A stretch of 64,000 bases of DNA from the NCBI RefSeq assembly GCF_000805675.1, contig NZ_JSEF01000018.1:1-64000 (forward strand). Reading direction: 5' to 3'. Made by a program: the position numbers and the translations under genes. Source of the stretch: Corynebacterium minutissimum. Lineage in GTDB: Bacteria > Actinomycetota > Actinomycetes > Mycobacteriales > Mycobacteriaceae. Below the pieces are notes generated by a model, which ran no database searches, was not told the origin of the DNA, and saw only the letters and a program-made list of their open reading frames with translations. Below, piece after piece: positions 44,227 through 54,999 of the stretch; the first letter of the stretch is position 1, and every line of letters begins with the position of its first letter.

Positions 44227-45918
44227 TTAGTGGCCGTAGTGTGCTTCCTCACGGATGCGCTTGACCATGTGCGGGTAGTGCAGCTCGAAGGCCGGACGCT
44301 CAGAGCGGATACGCGGCAGGGAGACGAAGTTGTGGCGCGGCGGCGGGCAGGAGGTAGCCCACTCCAGGGAGTTGCCGTAGCCCCACGGGTCGTCCACGGT
44401 AACAATTTCACCGTAGCGCCAGGACTTGAAGACGTTCCAGATGAGCGGGATAACCGAAGCACCCAGGACGAAGGAGAAGATGGTGGAAATCTGGTTGAAG
44501 ACCGTGAAGCCATCCGACTCCAGGTAGTCAGCGTAACGACGCGGCATACCCATGTTGCCAACCCAGTGCTGAACCAGGAAGGTGCCGTGGAAGCCGATGA
44601 AGGTCAGCCAGAAGTGGATCTTACCCAGACGCTCATCCAGCATGCGGCCGGTCATCTTCGGGAACCAGAAGTAGAGGCCAGCGAAGGCGGAGAACACCAC
44701 GGTACCGAACAGGGTGTAGTGGAAGTGAGCGATAAGGAAGTAGGACTCAGCCAGGTGGAAGTCCAGGGCCGGGGAAGCCAGCATAATACCGGTCATACCG
44801 CCGAAGAGGAAGGTTGCCAGGAAGCCCATAGCGAAGATCATCGGGGTATCCCAGGTGATGTGACCCTTCCACATGGTGCCGACCCAGTTGAAGAACTTCA
44901 CGCCGGTCGGAACCGCAATCAGGAAGGTCATGAAGGAGAAGAACGGCAGCAGGACGGCGCCGGTGACGAACATGTGGTGAGCCCACACAGCCATGGACAG
45001 CGCGCCAATTGCCAGAACGGCGAAGACCAAGCCGATGTAGCCGAAGACCGGCTTACGGGAGAAGACCGGGACTACCTCAGAAATAACACCGAAGAACGGG
45101 ATAGCGAGGACGTAGACCTCTGGGTGGCCGAAGAACCAGAACAGGTGCTGCCACAGGATGGCGCCGCCGTTAGCGGAGTCATAGATGTGGCCGCCTAGCT
45201 TGCGGTCGTACAGAACACCGAGGGCTGCTGCGGTCAGCAGCGGGAAGATCATCAGAACGATGATGGATGCGGTCAGCACACACCAGGTGAAGACCGGCAG
45301 ACGGAACATGGTCATGCCCGGTGCACGAAGGGTCAGCACCGTGGTGATCATGTTGACTGCGGAAGCAATGGTGCCGACACCGGTAGCGCCCACACCAACG
45401 ATCCACATGTCCGCACCGATACCCGGGGTGTGAACGGAGTCAGCCAGGGGCATGTACATGGTCCAACCGAAGTCAGCTGCGCCACCTGGGGTGACGAAGC
45501 CGAGCAGCATGACGATGCCGCCGGTCAGGGTGATCCAGAAACCGAAAGCGTTCAGACGCGGGAAGGCCACGTCCGGCGCACCAATCTGAAGGGGCAGCAC
45601 GTAGTTACCGAACGCCCACACAACCGGTGTTGCGAAGAGCAGCAGCATCACGGTGCCGTGCATGGTGAACAGCTGGTTGAACTGCTCGTTGGACAGGAAC
45701 TGCAGGCCCGGGGTGAAGAGCTCAGCGCGGAGCAGCAGTGCCATGAAACCACCGAGGAAGAAGAAGCTGAAGGCCATGATCATGTACATGATGCCCAGCT
45801 GCTTGTGGTCGGTGGTGGTCAAAAGCGTCCAAGCCTTGGAACCAGTCTTAGCGTTACCAGTCGGCTCTGGACGTGTGGGCGCGACGTAATCGTCGAGCCG
45901 TGGCGCCACAGCGGTCAT
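44227..45918 (-). CDS. ctaD: Cytochrome aa3 oxidase subunit I
   Basis: The 563-residue protein has twelve membrane helices and the heme-copper signature [19 protein letters not shown] (CuB histidine and its cross-linked tyrosine), HHMF with two more CuB histidines, and [15 protein letters not shown] with both heme ligands in the tenth helix. It is the catalytic subunit of the aa3 branch linked to cytochrome bc1 in corynebacteria. The start is ATG 45918 behind AGGAGG; the frame extends 20 codons upstream without support. It is monocistronic, between serB and nrdF. Confidence 0.97.
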   Translation of the reverse strand: MTAVAPRLDDYVAPTRPEPTGNAKTGSKAWTLLTTTDHKQLGIMYMIMAFSFFFLGGFMALLLRAELFTPGLQFLSNEQFNQLFTMHGTVMLLLFATPVVWAFGNYVLPLQIGAPDVAFPRLNAFGFWITLTGGIVMLLGFVTPGGAADFGWTMYMPLADSVHTPGIGADMWIVGVGATGVGTIASAVNMITTVLTLRAPGMTMFRLPVFTWCVLTASIIVLMIFPLLTAAALGVLYDRKLGGHIYDSANGGAILWQHLFWFFGHPEVYVLAIPFFGVISEVVPVFSRKPVFGYIGLVFAVLAIGALSMAVWAHHMFVTGAVLLPFFSFMTFLIAVPTGVKFFNWVGTMWKGHITWDTPMIFAMGFLATFLFGGMTGIMLASPALDFHLAESYFLIAHFHYTLFGTVVFSAFAGLYFWFPKMTGRMLDERLGKIHFWLTFIGFHGTFLVQHWVGNMGMPRRYADYLESDGFTVFNQISTIFSFVLGASVIPLIWNVFKSWRYGEIVTVDDPWGYGNSLEWATSCPPPRHNFVSLPRIRSERPAFELHYPHMVKRIREEAHYGH

Positions 45919-46351
45919 AAAATCCTCCTGAAGAACAAGTGCTTCACCACATGGTGCGCAGCGCGAGAACTCGCGCAACGATCCACGTGATCAAACACCT
46001 AGGTTTACCTGCCTTATATTAGGGCACCGCGCTGGCAAATTTCCAGCGCTCCCTCAACTTCTGCCAACGTTGCTAACCCCGTTTGGAGCAGGAAAGGTTC
46101 ACGAACTGCCTGCACGATGGCAGCCGCTGCGACGACGCCCACTCCAGAACGCACAAGCCCGGTGATCCAGAACACAGCAGAGGGGGCACAGGCGGCTGAA
46201 AACGCGAAAAACGCACCCCCTGAAAGAATCAACCTTTCGATTGATCCTTTCGGCAGGTGCGTGTCATGCCCGCAGCCGAGATGCGCGCTGTTGCGGAAGT
46301 GATCAGCGCCTTATCGCGGCAGTCATTGTCGTCTCAGACTGTAGGTTTTCT
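45919..46351. other. Intergenic region between ctaD and nrdF
   Basis: This 433-bp gap contains the ctaD promoter, a 7-bp-stem hairpin at 46029-46049 (GCGCTGG/CCAGCGC), and the nrdF terminator hairpin at 46219-46253. A short leftward frame at 46014-46232 overlaps both hairpins and was rejected. A gene for ferritin, which I recall near nrdF in C. glutamicum, is not present here. Confidence 0.5.
46219..46253 (-). terminator. Probable terminator after nrdF
   Basis: CCTGAAAGAATCAACC and GATTGATCCTTTCGG pair with one bulge and a 4-nt loop TTTC, about 100 bp past the nrdF stop. A GTTTTT tract follows some distance away on the minus strand. Confidence 0.6.
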
Positions 46352-47359
<1,008 letters not shown>

Positions 47360-47414
47360 CTAGTCTGAGTGTGCCTGTGGCCATCGTACCCGCTTGGCCT
47401 GCATTCCGATAAGT

Positions 47415-47444
47415 GTCGCTACTCCCCATGCATCCAGTAGCGAC
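47415..47444. promoter_or_regulatory. 9-bp inverted repeat between nrdF and gntR1
   Basis: GTCGCTACT and AGTAGCGAC are perfect arms separated by 12 bp (CCCCATGCATCC). It lies between two divergent starts (nrdF 47347, gntR1 47518), upstream of both. It could be an operator or a hairpin in one leader. Confidence 0.5.
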
Positions 47445-47517
47445 GACGGGCTAATTTATACTGACGTTTTATGTGTTCCGAGTCCGCGTTTCTCACGCAG
47501 AGGGAGGTATTGGCATC

Positions 47518-48225
47518 GTGGCGACTACGCAAGAGTCACACACTCCGCTGCTAAGCACCGTGCTGGACACCATGGGATCAGACATCGTCAGTGGCACCCT
47601 CCCCGCTGGTGAACGATTCACCCTGAACGATATTTGTCAGCGCTTCGATATTTCACGCACGGTTGCCCGCGAAGCGATGCGCGCCCTTGAGCAACTGGGC
47701 ATGGTGGCGTCCTCGCGGCGCGTCGGCATTACGGTGCTGCCGATTAGCGAGTGGGCCGTCTACGATTCCTCCATCATCTCGTGGCGCCTGAACTCGGAGA
47801 AGTCACGAGACGGACAGCGCAGTTCCCTCAACGAGCTGCGCCTGGCCATCGAACCTATTGCAGCGTCCCTAGCAGCTCAGCATGGTTCCCCGGCAGACAA
47901 AGAGGAGATCCTCGAGCTGGCACAGCGCTTGCATTCTTTTGAGGACACTCCCGCGCGGCGAGTCGGCGAACAACTCGCAACGGACCTACGCTTCCACACC
48001 ATGGTGCTACATGCATCAGGCAATGAGATGTTTGCGGCACTGAGTCCGTTCCTTCTATCCATGGTGCGCGGGCGCTCGGTGTTTGGCTCGCGCAAGCGCA
48101 ACCCCACCGCGGGAACGGCGCGCCTCCACCTGGATTTAGCGCACGCAATCCATAGTGGTAACGCGAGCGAGGCAGAAAAAATCGCACGCGCCATCCTCAC
48201 GGAGGCACGTGCGAAAGAGACCTAA
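47518..48225 (+). CDS. gntR1: GntR/FadR-type regulator, probable GntR1
   Basis: The 235-residue repressor has an N-terminal winged helix (FTLNDICQRFDISRTVAREAMRALEQLGMV) and a C-terminal FCD effector domain (about residues 95-230) with metal-type residues in LRFHTMVLHASGNEMF and HLDLAHAI. The location between nrdF and nrdE is that of C. glutamicum GntR1, which controls gluconate catabolism and sugar uptake. The identity is by context. The start is GTG 47518, with AGGGAGG upstream. Its 3' end meets nrdE head-on with a 9-bp gap. Confidence 0.82.
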   Translation: MATTQESHTPLLSTVLDTMGSDIVSGTLPAGERFTLNDICQRFDISRTVAREAMRALEQLGMVASSRRVGITVLPISEWAVYDSSIISWRLNSEKSRDGQRSSLNELRLAIEPIAASLAAQHGSPADKEEILELAQRLHSFEDTPARRVGEQLATDLRFHTMVLHASGNEMFAALSPFLLSMVRGRSVFGSRKRNPTAGTARLHLDLAHAIHSGNASEAEKIARAILTEARAKET

Positions 48226-48234
48226 CTCAAAGGT

Positions 48235-50406
48235 TTAAAGCATGCAGGAAACGCAGCCCTCAACCTCAGTTCCCTCCAGCGCCATCTGGCGCAGGCGGAT
48301 GTAGTAGAGGGTCTTAATGCCCTTACGCCAGGCATAAATCTGGGCGCGGTTGATGTCACGAGTGGTAGCGGTGTCCTTGAAGAACAAGGTCAACGACAAG
48401 CCCTGATCCACGTACTTGGTGGCCACAGCGTAGGTGTCGATGATCTTCTCGTAGCCAATCTCATAGGAATCCTTGAAGTACTCAAGGTTGTCGTTATCCA
48501 TGTGCGGCGCCGGGTAGTAGACGCGGCCGATCTTGCCTTCCTTACGGATTTCGATCTTGGAGGCAATCGGGTGGATAGATGAGGTCGAGTTGTTGATGTA
48601 GGAAATCGAACCAGTCGGCGGCACCGCCTGCAGGTTACGGTTGTAGATGCCGTGCTTGGCGACGTCCTCCTTCAACTGCGCCCACTCCTCCGCCGTCGGC
48701 GTGTGAATGGAAGAAGCCGCGAATAGCTCCTTGACGCGCTCGGTGCGGGGAGCGAAATCAGCTGGGTCATAGCGGTCGAAGAATTCACCGCTTGCGTACT
48801 CGGATTCGGGGAACTCCGTGAAGTACTCGCCGCGCTCACGAGCCAGCTTGTTGGATGCACGAAGTGCGGCGTACATGATGGCTGCGAAGTAGGCGTTGGT
48901 AAAGTCCAAGCCTTCTTCCGAGCCATACTCGATGTGCTCGCGACCGAGGTAGCCGTGCAGGTTCATCTGGCCCAAGCCGATGGCATGGGAATCATCGTTG
49001 CCCTTGCGCACCGACGGCACGGAGTTAATGGACGTCTTATCCGCCACTGCAGTCAGGCCACGGATGGCGGTTTCTACGGTCAGCGCAAAGTCCGGGGAAT
49101 CCATGGTGGCCGCAATGTTGAGCGAGCCCAGGTTGCAGGAAATGTCGCTGCCCAAGGTCTTGTAGGTCAGGTCTTCATTGAGCTCGGAAGGAGCATTCAC
49201 CTGCAGAATCTCAGAGCACAGGTTCGACATGTTGATACGGCCGGTCTTGACCGGGTTCGCGCGGTTTACGGTGTCCTCAAACATGATGTACGGGTAGCCG
49301 GACTCGAACTGCAGTTCCGCGATGGTCTGGAAGAAGTGGCGGGCGTTGATCTTCTTCTTGCGGATGCGCGGATCCTCCACCATTTCTTCGTAGTGCTCAG
49401 TGACGGAGATATCTGCAAAAGGCTTGCCGTAGACGCGCTCGACGTCATACGGGCTAAACAGGTACATGTCATCGTTCTTGCGAGCCAGCTCGAAGGTGAT
49501 GTCCGGAACGACGATACCTAGCGACAGGGTCTTGATACGGATCTTTTCATCCGCGTTTTCACGCTTCGTATCAAGGAAGTTCATGATGTCCGGGTGGTGC
49601 GCGTTGAGGTATACCGCACCAGCGCCCTGGCGTGCGCCAAGCTGGTTGGCATAGGAGAAGGAATCCTCCAGAAGCTTCATTACCGGAATGACGCCGGACG
49701 ACTGGTTCTCGATGTGCTTGATCGGCGCGCCCGATTCGCGGATGTTGGTCAGCAGCAGTGCCACGCCGCCACCGCGCTTGGACAGCTGCAGTGCGGAGTT
49801 GATGGAGCGACCGATGGACTCCATGTTGTCTTCGATGCGCAGCAGGAAGCAGGATACGAGCTCGCCACGCTGGGCCTTGCCAGCGTTAAGGAAGGTCGGG
49901 GTCGCCGGCTGGAAACGGCCGGTCATGATTTCGTCCACGAGGTGCTCAGCCACCTCGGTATCGCCATCAGCCAGGAAAAGTGCGGTCATGGACACGCGAT
50001 CCTCAAAGCGCTCGAGGTAGCGGCGGCCGTCAAAGGTCTTCAGCGTGTAAGAGGTGTAGTACTTGTAGGCGCCCAGGAAGGACTTGAAGCGGAACTTGTA
50101 GGAGTATGCACGCTTGAAGAGGGACTTAATGAAGTCGAAATCGTACTGCTCGAGCAGCTCCGGCTCGTAGTACTTGTTTTCCACCAGGTAGTGCATCTTT
50201 TCTTCCAGGTCATGGAAGTAGACGGTGTTCTGGTTGACGTGCTGGAGGAAGAATTGGTTCGCGGCCTCACGGTCCTTGTCGAACTGAATCTTGCCGTTCT
50301 CGTCATACAGATTGAGCAGTGCGTTCAGCGCGTGATAGTCCAGCTGCTCTTCAGGCTTCACAGGTTCGGCGACGGTCTTACCCAGTTGCGTGGTCACGAC
50401 GTTCAC
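48235..50406 (-). CDS. nrdE: Class Ib ribonucleotide reductase large subunit
   Basis: The 723-residue catalytic subunit reduces ribonucleoside diphosphates. Visible: [49 protein letters not shown] (written with the first active-site Cys region), NLCSEIL with the radical-transfer Cys, and the C-terminal redox pair in EGCVSCML. It lacks the ATP-cone of class Ia, as expected. The start is GTG 50406. The operon order nrdH-nrdI-nrdE is conserved. Confidence 0.97.
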   Translation of the reverse strand: MNVVTTQLGKTVAEPVKPEEQLDYHALNALLNLYDENGKIQFDKDREAANQFFLQHVNQNTVYFHDLEEKMHYLVENKYYEPELLEQYDFDFIKSLFKRAYSYKFRFKSFLGAYKYYTSYTLKTFDGRRYLERFEDRVSMTALFLADGDTEVAEHLVDEIMTGRFQPATPTFLNAGKAQRGELVSCFLLRIEDNMESIGRSINSALQLSKRGGGVALLLTNIRESGAPIKHIENQSSGVIPVMKLLEDSFSYANQLGARQGAGAVYLNAHHPDIMNFLDTKRENADEKIRIKTLSLGIVVPDITFELARKNDDMYLFSPYDVERVYGKPFADISVTEHYEEMVEDPRIRKKKINARHFFQTIAELQFESGYPYIMFEDTVNRANPVKTGRINMSNLCSEILQVNAPSELNEDLTYKTLGSDISCNLGSLNIAATMDSPDFALTVETAIRGLTAVADKTSINSVPSVRKGNDDSHAIGLGQMNLHGYLGREHIEYGSEEGLDFTNAYFAAIMYAALRASNKLARERGEYFTEFPESEYASGEFFDRYDPADFAPRTERVKELFAASSIHTPTAEEWAQLKEDVAKHGIYNRNLQAVPPTGSISYINNSTSSIHPIASKIEIRKEGKIGRVYYPAPHMDNDNLEYFKDSYEIGYEKIIDTYAVATKYVDQGLSLTLFFKDTATTRDINRAQIYAWRKGIKTLYYIRLRQMALEGTEVEGCVSCML

Positions 50407-50471
50407 GGGCCTTTCTTTACTATGGCGAAATTGGAGAGACGAAAATCTACAGGGAATACATAGGAGAAGCC

Positions 50472-50897
50472 CTAGGCTGCAAGGCCTAAGGCTGCGGCGT
50501 TGGCCAGCAGGCCTTCGCGGCAAATTGTGACATCTTCCTCGGTACCAAGAAGTTCGAAACGGTACACATAAGGCACCTTACACTTGGCGGCGATGACGTC
50601 GCCGGCCTTGCCAAAGTCGGTACCGAAATTGCTGTTTCCTCCGGCCACGACCGCACGGATAAGGCTGCGGTTGTGTTCGTTATTGAGGAAACGGATGACC
50701 TGCTTGGGTACGGGCCTCGTGTTCTGCTTGCTTATCGACGCCCCTCCCCCATACGTCGGACACACCAAGACGTAGGGTTCGTTGACGATGAGTGGCTCAT
50801 CAGTCAGGCGCAGCGGGATGCGGGCGCTGGGAAGGCCGAGCTTCTCAACGAAGCGGTGGGTATTTTCCGTGGCGGAAGAGAAATACACGACCAACAT
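50472..50897 (-). CDS. nrdI: NrdI flavodoxin-like protein
   Basis: The 141-residue flavoprotein supplies superoxide to assemble the manganese-tyrosyl radical of NrdF. It has [18 protein letters not shown] (FMN phosphate loop), [11 protein letters not shown] and [21 protein letters not shown]. It is 65 bp upstream of nrdE and 9 bp downstream of nrdH. Confidence 0.97.
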   Translation of the reverse strand: MLVVYFSSATENTHRFVEKLGLPSARIPLRLTDEPLIVNEPYVLVCPTYGGGASISKQNTRPVPKQVIRFLNNEHNRSLIRAVVAGGNSNFGTDFGKAGDVIAAKCKVPYVYRFELLGTEEDVTICREGLLANAAALGLAA

Positions 50898-50906
50898 GAC
50901 GAAATT

Positions 50907-51146
50907 TTATGCAGTTGCCGCCAAGGAGCTCAGGCTCTTGATGCGGTCAGGACGGAAGCCAGACCAGTGCTCGCCGTTGGCCTCGACGACCGGTGCCTGG
51001 ACGTAGCCCAGAGCCATGACGTAGTCGCGAGCCTCGTCGTCCATGGAGATATCCACCATGTCGTACTCAAGACCGGCGCGGTCGAGAGCCTTCTTGGTGG
51101 CGTTGCACTGAACGCAGGCGGGCTTGGTGTAGAGAGTGATGCTCAT
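50907..51146 (-). CDS. nrdH: NrdH glutaredoxin-like redoxin
   Basis: The 79-residue redoxin is the electron donor to NrdE. The active site is CVQC in LYTKPACVQCNATKKAL, and the block GYVQAPVV and the C-terminal WSGFRPDRI are typical of NrdH, which is reduced by thioredoxin reductase. The start is ATG 51146 with AAAGGAAA upstream. It is the first gene of nrdHIE, behind two NrdR boxes. Confidence 0.96.
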   Translation of the reverse strand: MSITLYTKPACVQCNATKKALDRAGLEYDMVDISMDDEARDYVMALGYVQAPVVEANGEHWSGFRPDRIKSLSSLAATA

Positions 51147-51252
51147 GTGACGGTTTCCTTTGACGCTGCACACGTAGTGACTAATGAATTCTGCTGAGTG
51201 ACTTTTAGCTCTGGCTACGCGGTGTAGGGCCGCCGCCTGAGCAACATCAACG

Positions 51253-51268
51253 ACACTATACTTTGTGC
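51253..51268 (-). promoter_or_regulatory. NrdR box 1 upstream of nrdHIE
   Basis: ACACTATACTTTGTGC fits the NrdR pattern ACACWATATNNTGTGT at most positions. It is 107 bp upstream of the nrdH start. Confidence 0.6.
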
Positions 51269-51284
51269 CGAAACCCCGCAACTG

Positions 51285-51300
51285 ACACTACATGTAGTAG
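51285..51300 (-). promoter_or_regulatory. NrdR box 2 upstream of nrdHIE
   Basis: ACACTACATGTAGTAG is a second, more diverged NrdR-like box. Its start is 32 bp from that of box 1, about three helical turns, which is the spacing expected for paired NrdR sites. Confidence 0.55.
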
Positions 51301-51425
51301 TTACAACGATGATATTCCCAGGATGTAAGTCCCCCAGCCCCCACATGTTGACCTTGCACACCCCACTTCATCACCAACGCCGTAACTACACGGGTGGTAT
51401 TTCCCGCAAGTTAACCAAACGTTCA

Positions 51426-51473
51426 CCCGTTTTGTGGCAAACACCACAAACGGGCGCGGCCCGCGCCGCGCCC
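51426..51473 (-). terminator. Two overlapping hairpins downstream of the lipase gene
   Basis: CCCGTTTTGTGG pairs with CCACAAACGGG (51426-51454), and GGGCGCGGC pairs with GCCGCGCCC (51452-51473). They share three bases, so only one can form fully. They lie about 35-80 bp after the lipase stop. Confidence 0.5.
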
Positions 51474-51506
51474 GGTAAGTCTGATTCACGAAGCAGGCAG
51501 GAGACC

Positions 51507-52391
51507 TCAGCCCCTCGTACACGTTGACGGGTCCGGCCCCTGCCCCTCTTCGCGGGTCAAGCCGAAAAGCACTTGGCTCATCACCGTGGTGTCTCGAGGC
51601 AAATCTGGATGTAGCGGCCCTGCCCCACACAGCTCACCGAGGTCGATATTAACCACGTCAGCGCCGCCCACAGCTTCCAGCACAGAGGTCGAGTTGGGCG
51701 TCACGGTGACATCAGCAGGCGAGTAAATCGAGGTATACAACGGGCCCGGCGCTGTGTCCGGCAAGGCATTGAGATTCTCCATGAACTCAGACCCCACCAC
51801 CTGCTGAATACCAGCGCTGCTTGCAAAGAAGCGCGCCAAGTTCGGCATGGCCGCAATCATCTTCGCCAAGGTCTCGCCCATGCCGTCGAGGGTGGTCCCA
51901 TGAAAATTCCCACCAAGAGCCACCGCGCGGGCAACATGATCGGGAGAACCATACATCTGCGTGTAGGTCTTAATATGCAGACCTCCCTGCGAGTGCCCCA
52001 CGAGGTTCACCTTTTCGCTTCCGGTCACTTCCCGTACATAGTCAATCTGTTCTGCGACCTCACGCGCCGACTCGTCCAGATCCGCGATCCCCTTGGTTCG
52101 CGGACTGGCGTTCTGCAGCGTGACATCATCTGCGCCGTAGTCGAAGGCCCACACGCACATACCGCGTTCTTGCAGCACTGGGATAAGCTCGTTCCACGTC
52201 GACGCATTGTCCGAGGTTCCATGCAGGAGAACCACCGGCTCGCTAACCTCACCGCTTGACACACATGAAGGGTCATTGATCCCTAGTGACGGGTCAGCCG
52301 TACTGACCAAATCATTGTCTACAGCTTGGGCCACCGGTGCCGAGAACCCAACGACGGCAGCACACATCGCCGCCGCGATACGCCTTTTCAT
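51507..52391 (-). CDS. Secreted triacylglycerol lipase/esterase
   Basis: The 294-residue protein has a signal peptide (MKRRIAAAMCAAVVGFSAPVAQA) and an alpha/beta hydrolase domain. The oxyanion loop is VVLLHGTSDNASTW and the nucleophile elbow is LVGHSQGGLHI. The catalytic Asp is probably in DVVNIDLGE and the His in GPLHPDLP. It matches the family of actinobacterial extracellular lipases. Four cysteines may form disulfides. No operon partner is seen. Confidence 0.9.
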   Translation of the reverse strand: MKRRIAAAMCAAVVGFSAPVAQAVDNDLVSTADPSLGINDPSCVSSGEVSEPVVLLHGTSDNASTWNELIPVLQERGMCVWAFDYGADDVTLQNASPRTKGIADLDESAREVAEQIDYVREVTGSEKVNLVGHSQGGLHIKTYTQMYGSPDHVARAVALGGNFHGTTLDGMGETLAKMIAAMPNLARFFASSAGIQQVVGSEFMENLNALPDTAPGPLYTSIYSPADVTVTPNSTSVLEAVGGADVVNIDLGELCGAGPLHPDLPRDTTVMSQVLFGLTREEGQGPDPSTCTRG

Positions 52392-52493
52392 ACGCTATTT
52401 CTTCTTTCTATTGTCCGCTAGGGAATGTTCTAAACCCACCCGATTATTATATTCAACGGATCTAATTTAGCGAGGTAGACGGGCATAAAAAAA

Positions 52494-52528
52494 TTCCGCC
52501 TCCTCCAAATTAAGCGGAGGAGACGGAA
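52494..52528 (-). terminator. Terminator after rpmJ
   Basis: TTCCGCCTCCTCC pairs with GGAGGAGACGGAA around an 8-nt loop. On the minus strand it is followed by TTTTTTTAT, a strong T-run. Confidence 0.9.
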
Positions 52529-52545
52529 TGAGAATACGTCGATTC

Positions 52546-52668
52546 TTAGCCCTGGCGAGCCTTGAAGCGCGGATCCTTCTTGTTGATCACGAAGACCTTA
52601 CCGTGGCGGCGAATAACCTGGGCGCCCGGCTTCTTCTTCAGCGACCGAAGCGACTTGCGAACCTTCAT
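52546..52668 (-). CDS. rpmJ: 50S ribosomal protein L36, zinc-independent form
   Basis: The 40-residue frame reads [13 protein letters not shown], then [24 protein letters not shown] after PGA. It lacks the four zinc ligands (three Cys and a His) of standard 37-residue L36 and has the length and sequence of the alternative form. AAAGGAG precedes the ATG. In C. glutamicum an rpmJ copy lies in the same nrdHIE-nadE interval, to my memory. This form usually replaces the zinc form when zinc is scarce, although some actinobacteria express it constitutively. Confidence 0.93.
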   Translation of the reverse strand: MKVRKSLRSLKKKPGAQVIRRHGKVFVINKKDPRFKARQG

Positions 52669-52719
52669 CGGGCGCTCCTTTCGTTATGCGCAAACTTCAT
52701 GCGAATGGTTAGTTCAAAG

Positions 52720-52745
52720 CATTGCTGGGCGAGGGCCCAGCAATG
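52720..52745 (-). terminator. Hairpin between the sugar porter and rpmJ
   Basis: CATTGCTGGGC and GCCCAGCAATG form a near-perfect 11-bp stem with a short loop. It is placed to end the transporter transcript (stop at 52792) before rpmJ. Confidence 0.65.
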
Positions 52746-52791
52746 ACACGAGGAAAAATGTTACCGCACAAGCGCGTCATTACCAAAACAC

Positions 52792-54111
52792 TCAACTATG
52801 AGAGTATCTCGACTGCAATTCCTGGGAGACCTCGCCCAGCGTCTTGCCCATCGTTTCCGGCACGAGTGCCCGCGTATACCCCAGCGCAACCACGCCCAGC
52901 ACTGCAAAGACGCCAAACGCCAGTGAGCCGCCGAGCCACTCCACCACGGGCAGGAAGAACTGCGCTACTACCCAGTTACTAACCCACAGCGCTAGGCCCG
53001 CAATGCCCATTCCCAAACCGCGTACCTGCGCCGGCACGATCTCAGAAATGAGAAGCCACGTTGCCGGTGACACCGCCGCTTGTTGGCACGCGATGAACGC
53101 CGCCATGCAGGCCAACGACACCATAGCCAGTGGCGTCGAATCCTGCGCGAAGTGGTACACCACTGCGAGCACCACGAGAGATACTACGTTGCCACCCAGA
53201 CCCACCATGAGCAGGCGACGCCGCCCCACGCGGTCCACAACGCGCATACCGACCACACAGGCAATAACCGACACCACGCCGATCACCATGGACGTGTACA
53301 CCGAGTTCGTCGCAGACAAGCCCACCTGATTCATCATGGTCGGCGCGAAGTACACAATCGCATTAACGCCTGTGATCTGCTGCGTCAGTCCCATGAGCAT
53401 CGCTAGCCCGACCGCCCAGCGCATCCAACTATTCGCGGACAGTGCGGCCCATTCGCCTGTGCTTGGCGACGCCCCCTTCTCCTCCCCCGCCCCTACCCGT
53501 GCGCGCACAGCGGCGGCGTCGTCGTGACGGCCCTGTGCAGCGAGCCATACCGGCGTATCAGGCAAGAAGAACATTCCAATGGCCAACGCGGCACCCGGCA
53601 CCGCCGCGAGTCCCAGCATCCACTGCCAGCTGCCTGTTGAGGCAAGCGCGGAGTTCACCCCATAAGCCACCAACTGCCCGACAACAATCATGAGCGTGTT
53701 GAGTGACACCATCCGCCCACGCACCGCAGCCGGAGTAATTTCTGAGATGTACATCGGCGACACGATGGACACCGCGCCCACTGCTAGCCCCAACACAGCG
53801 CGGGCCGTGGCTAGTTGCGCCGTCGATCCCGCCAGCGCACACCACACCGATCCTGCAAGGAAGATAAGGCCACCGACGATAAGTGTGCGACGTCGGCCCA
53901 TCCCATCCGCCACACGCCCCGCAGCCAGTGCACCCACGGCAGCCCCGACCAGCAGCATCGAGGTCACCAGTCCCTCCTGCTGCGCGGACATGTCGAACTC
54001 TGGGCCCACGAAGAGCAGTGCACCTGACATGACGCCGGTGTCATAGCCAAAGAGGAGACCACCCAGCGCTGCCACGCCAGCGACGACTATCACGTAGGAA
54101 TCTTTGTTCAC
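52792..54111 (-). CDS. MFS sugar porter
   Basis: The 439-residue protein has twelve membrane helices and sugar-porter family motifs: [17 protein letters not shown] in helix 1, [17 protein letters not shown] in the first loop, [17 protein letters not shown] in the matching second-half loop, and [15 protein letters not shown] at the C-terminus. It would import a hexose, pentose or polyol by proton symport. It resembles corynebacterial IolT-type and xylose or arabinose carriers, but the substrate cannot be chosen. It is divergent from nadE with a 36-bp gap. Confidence 0.93.
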   Translation of the reverse strand: MNKDSYVIVVAGVAALGGLLFGYDTGVMSGALLFVGPEFDMSAQQEGLVTSMLLVGAAVGALAAGRVADGMGRRRTLIVGGLIFLAGSVWCALAGSTAQLATARAVLGLAVGAVSIVSPMYISEITPAAVRGRMVSLNTLMIVVGQLVAYGVNSALASTGSWQWMLGLAAVPGAALAIGMFFLPDTPVWLAAQGRHDDAAAVRARVGAGEEKGASPSTGEWAALSANSWMRWAVGLAMLMGLTQQITGVNAIVYFAPTMMNQVGLSATNSVYTSMVIGVVSVIACVVGMRVVDRVGRRRLLMVGLGGNVVSLVVLAVVYHFAQDSTPLAMVSLACMAAFIACQQAAVSPATWLLISEIVPAQVRGLGMGIAGLALWVSNWVVAQFFLPVVEWLGGSLAFGVFAVLGVVALGYTRALVPETMGKTLGEVSQELQSRYSHS

Positions 54112-54147
54112 GAGTGCATATTGTCGCAGGCGGCTACCATGGTCGTC

Positions 54148-54957
54148 ATGTCACACGAATCCACAAACCTCCAGCAGGACATCATAAAAGCCCTGGACAC
54201 TAAGCCCTTGATCGATCCAGCGGAGGAGGTTGAGCGCCGCGTCACATTCCTCGCGGATTACCTGCGCACCACCGGAGCGAAAGGCTTCGTCTTGGGTATT
54301 TCCGGCGGCCAAGATTCCACGCTGGCCGGCCGCTTGGCACAGCTGGCCGTCGAACGCGTCGACGACGCACATTTCTGGGCGCTTCGCCTTCCCCACGGCG
54401 TGCAGGCAGACGAGGAAGATGCCCAGGTAGCGCTCGACTTCATCCAGCCCGATTACCGCCTGACCATCAACATCGCTGAAGCCACAGCGGCCCTCGATAG
54501 CGCGGTTGCTACTGCCCTCGAGGCTTCCACACTCGGCGATTTCAACCGCGGCAATCTCAAGGCCCGCCTCCGCATGGCTGCCCAGTACGCGGTGGCCGGG
54601 GAGGTCGGCGCCCTGGTAATTGGTAGTGACCATGCTGCAGAAAACGTCACTGCATTCTTCACCAAGTGGGGAGACGGCGCCGCCGATCTCATCCCGTTAG
54701 CCGGCCTCAACAAGCGCCAGGGCGCCCAGCTTCTTGAGTACCTCGGTGCGCCTGAATCCACGTGGACAAAGGTCCCTACCGCGGACCTTGAGGATGATCG
54801 CCCGCTGCTTTCTGACGAACAAGCCCTCGGCGTTACCTATCCCCACATCGACGATTACCTCGAAGGCAAGGCCGTGCCTGCCGACGCCCAGGAACGCATC
54901 GAAACCCTCTGGCGCCAAGGCGCCCACAAACGCATCATGCCTCCCGGCCCTCAATAG
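54148..54957 (+). CDS. nadE: NAD synthetase, ammonia-dependent type
   Basis: The 269-residue enzyme amidates nicotinate adenine dinucleotide to NAD. The PP-loop is [10 protein letters not shown] (about residues 50-59), followed by [35 protein letters not shown] and the second ATP-contact region [25 protein letters not shown]. There is no N-terminal glutaminase domain, so it uses free ammonia. ATG 54148 is chosen; ATG 54139 is possible. With pncB it covers two steps of NAD salvage in this window. Confidence 0.95.
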   Translation: MSHESTNLQQDIIKALDTKPLIDPAEEVERRVTFLADYLRTTGAKGFVLGISGGQDSTLAGRLAQLAVERVDDAHFWALRLPHGVQADEEDAQVALDFIQPDYRLTINIAEATAALDSAVATALEASTLGDFNRGNLKARLRMAAQYAVAGEVGALVIGSDHAAENVTAFFTKWGDGAADLIPLAGLNKRQGAQLLEYLGAPESTWTKVPTADLEDDRPLLSDEQALGVTYPHIDDYLEGKAVPADAQERIETLWRQGAHKRIMPPGPQ

Positions 54958-54999
54958 TCGCCTTGCGGTTGCGGGGTTGGTGGGCCTGTTTTAAGCTTC

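Noticed and set aside
46014..46232. A 72-residue leftward frame with two hydrophobic stretches between ctaD and nrdF
   Set aside because: Its only start is TTG inside the arm of the nrdF terminator hairpin, there is no ribosome-binding site, and its 3' end overlaps another hairpin. It may be real but is not supported.
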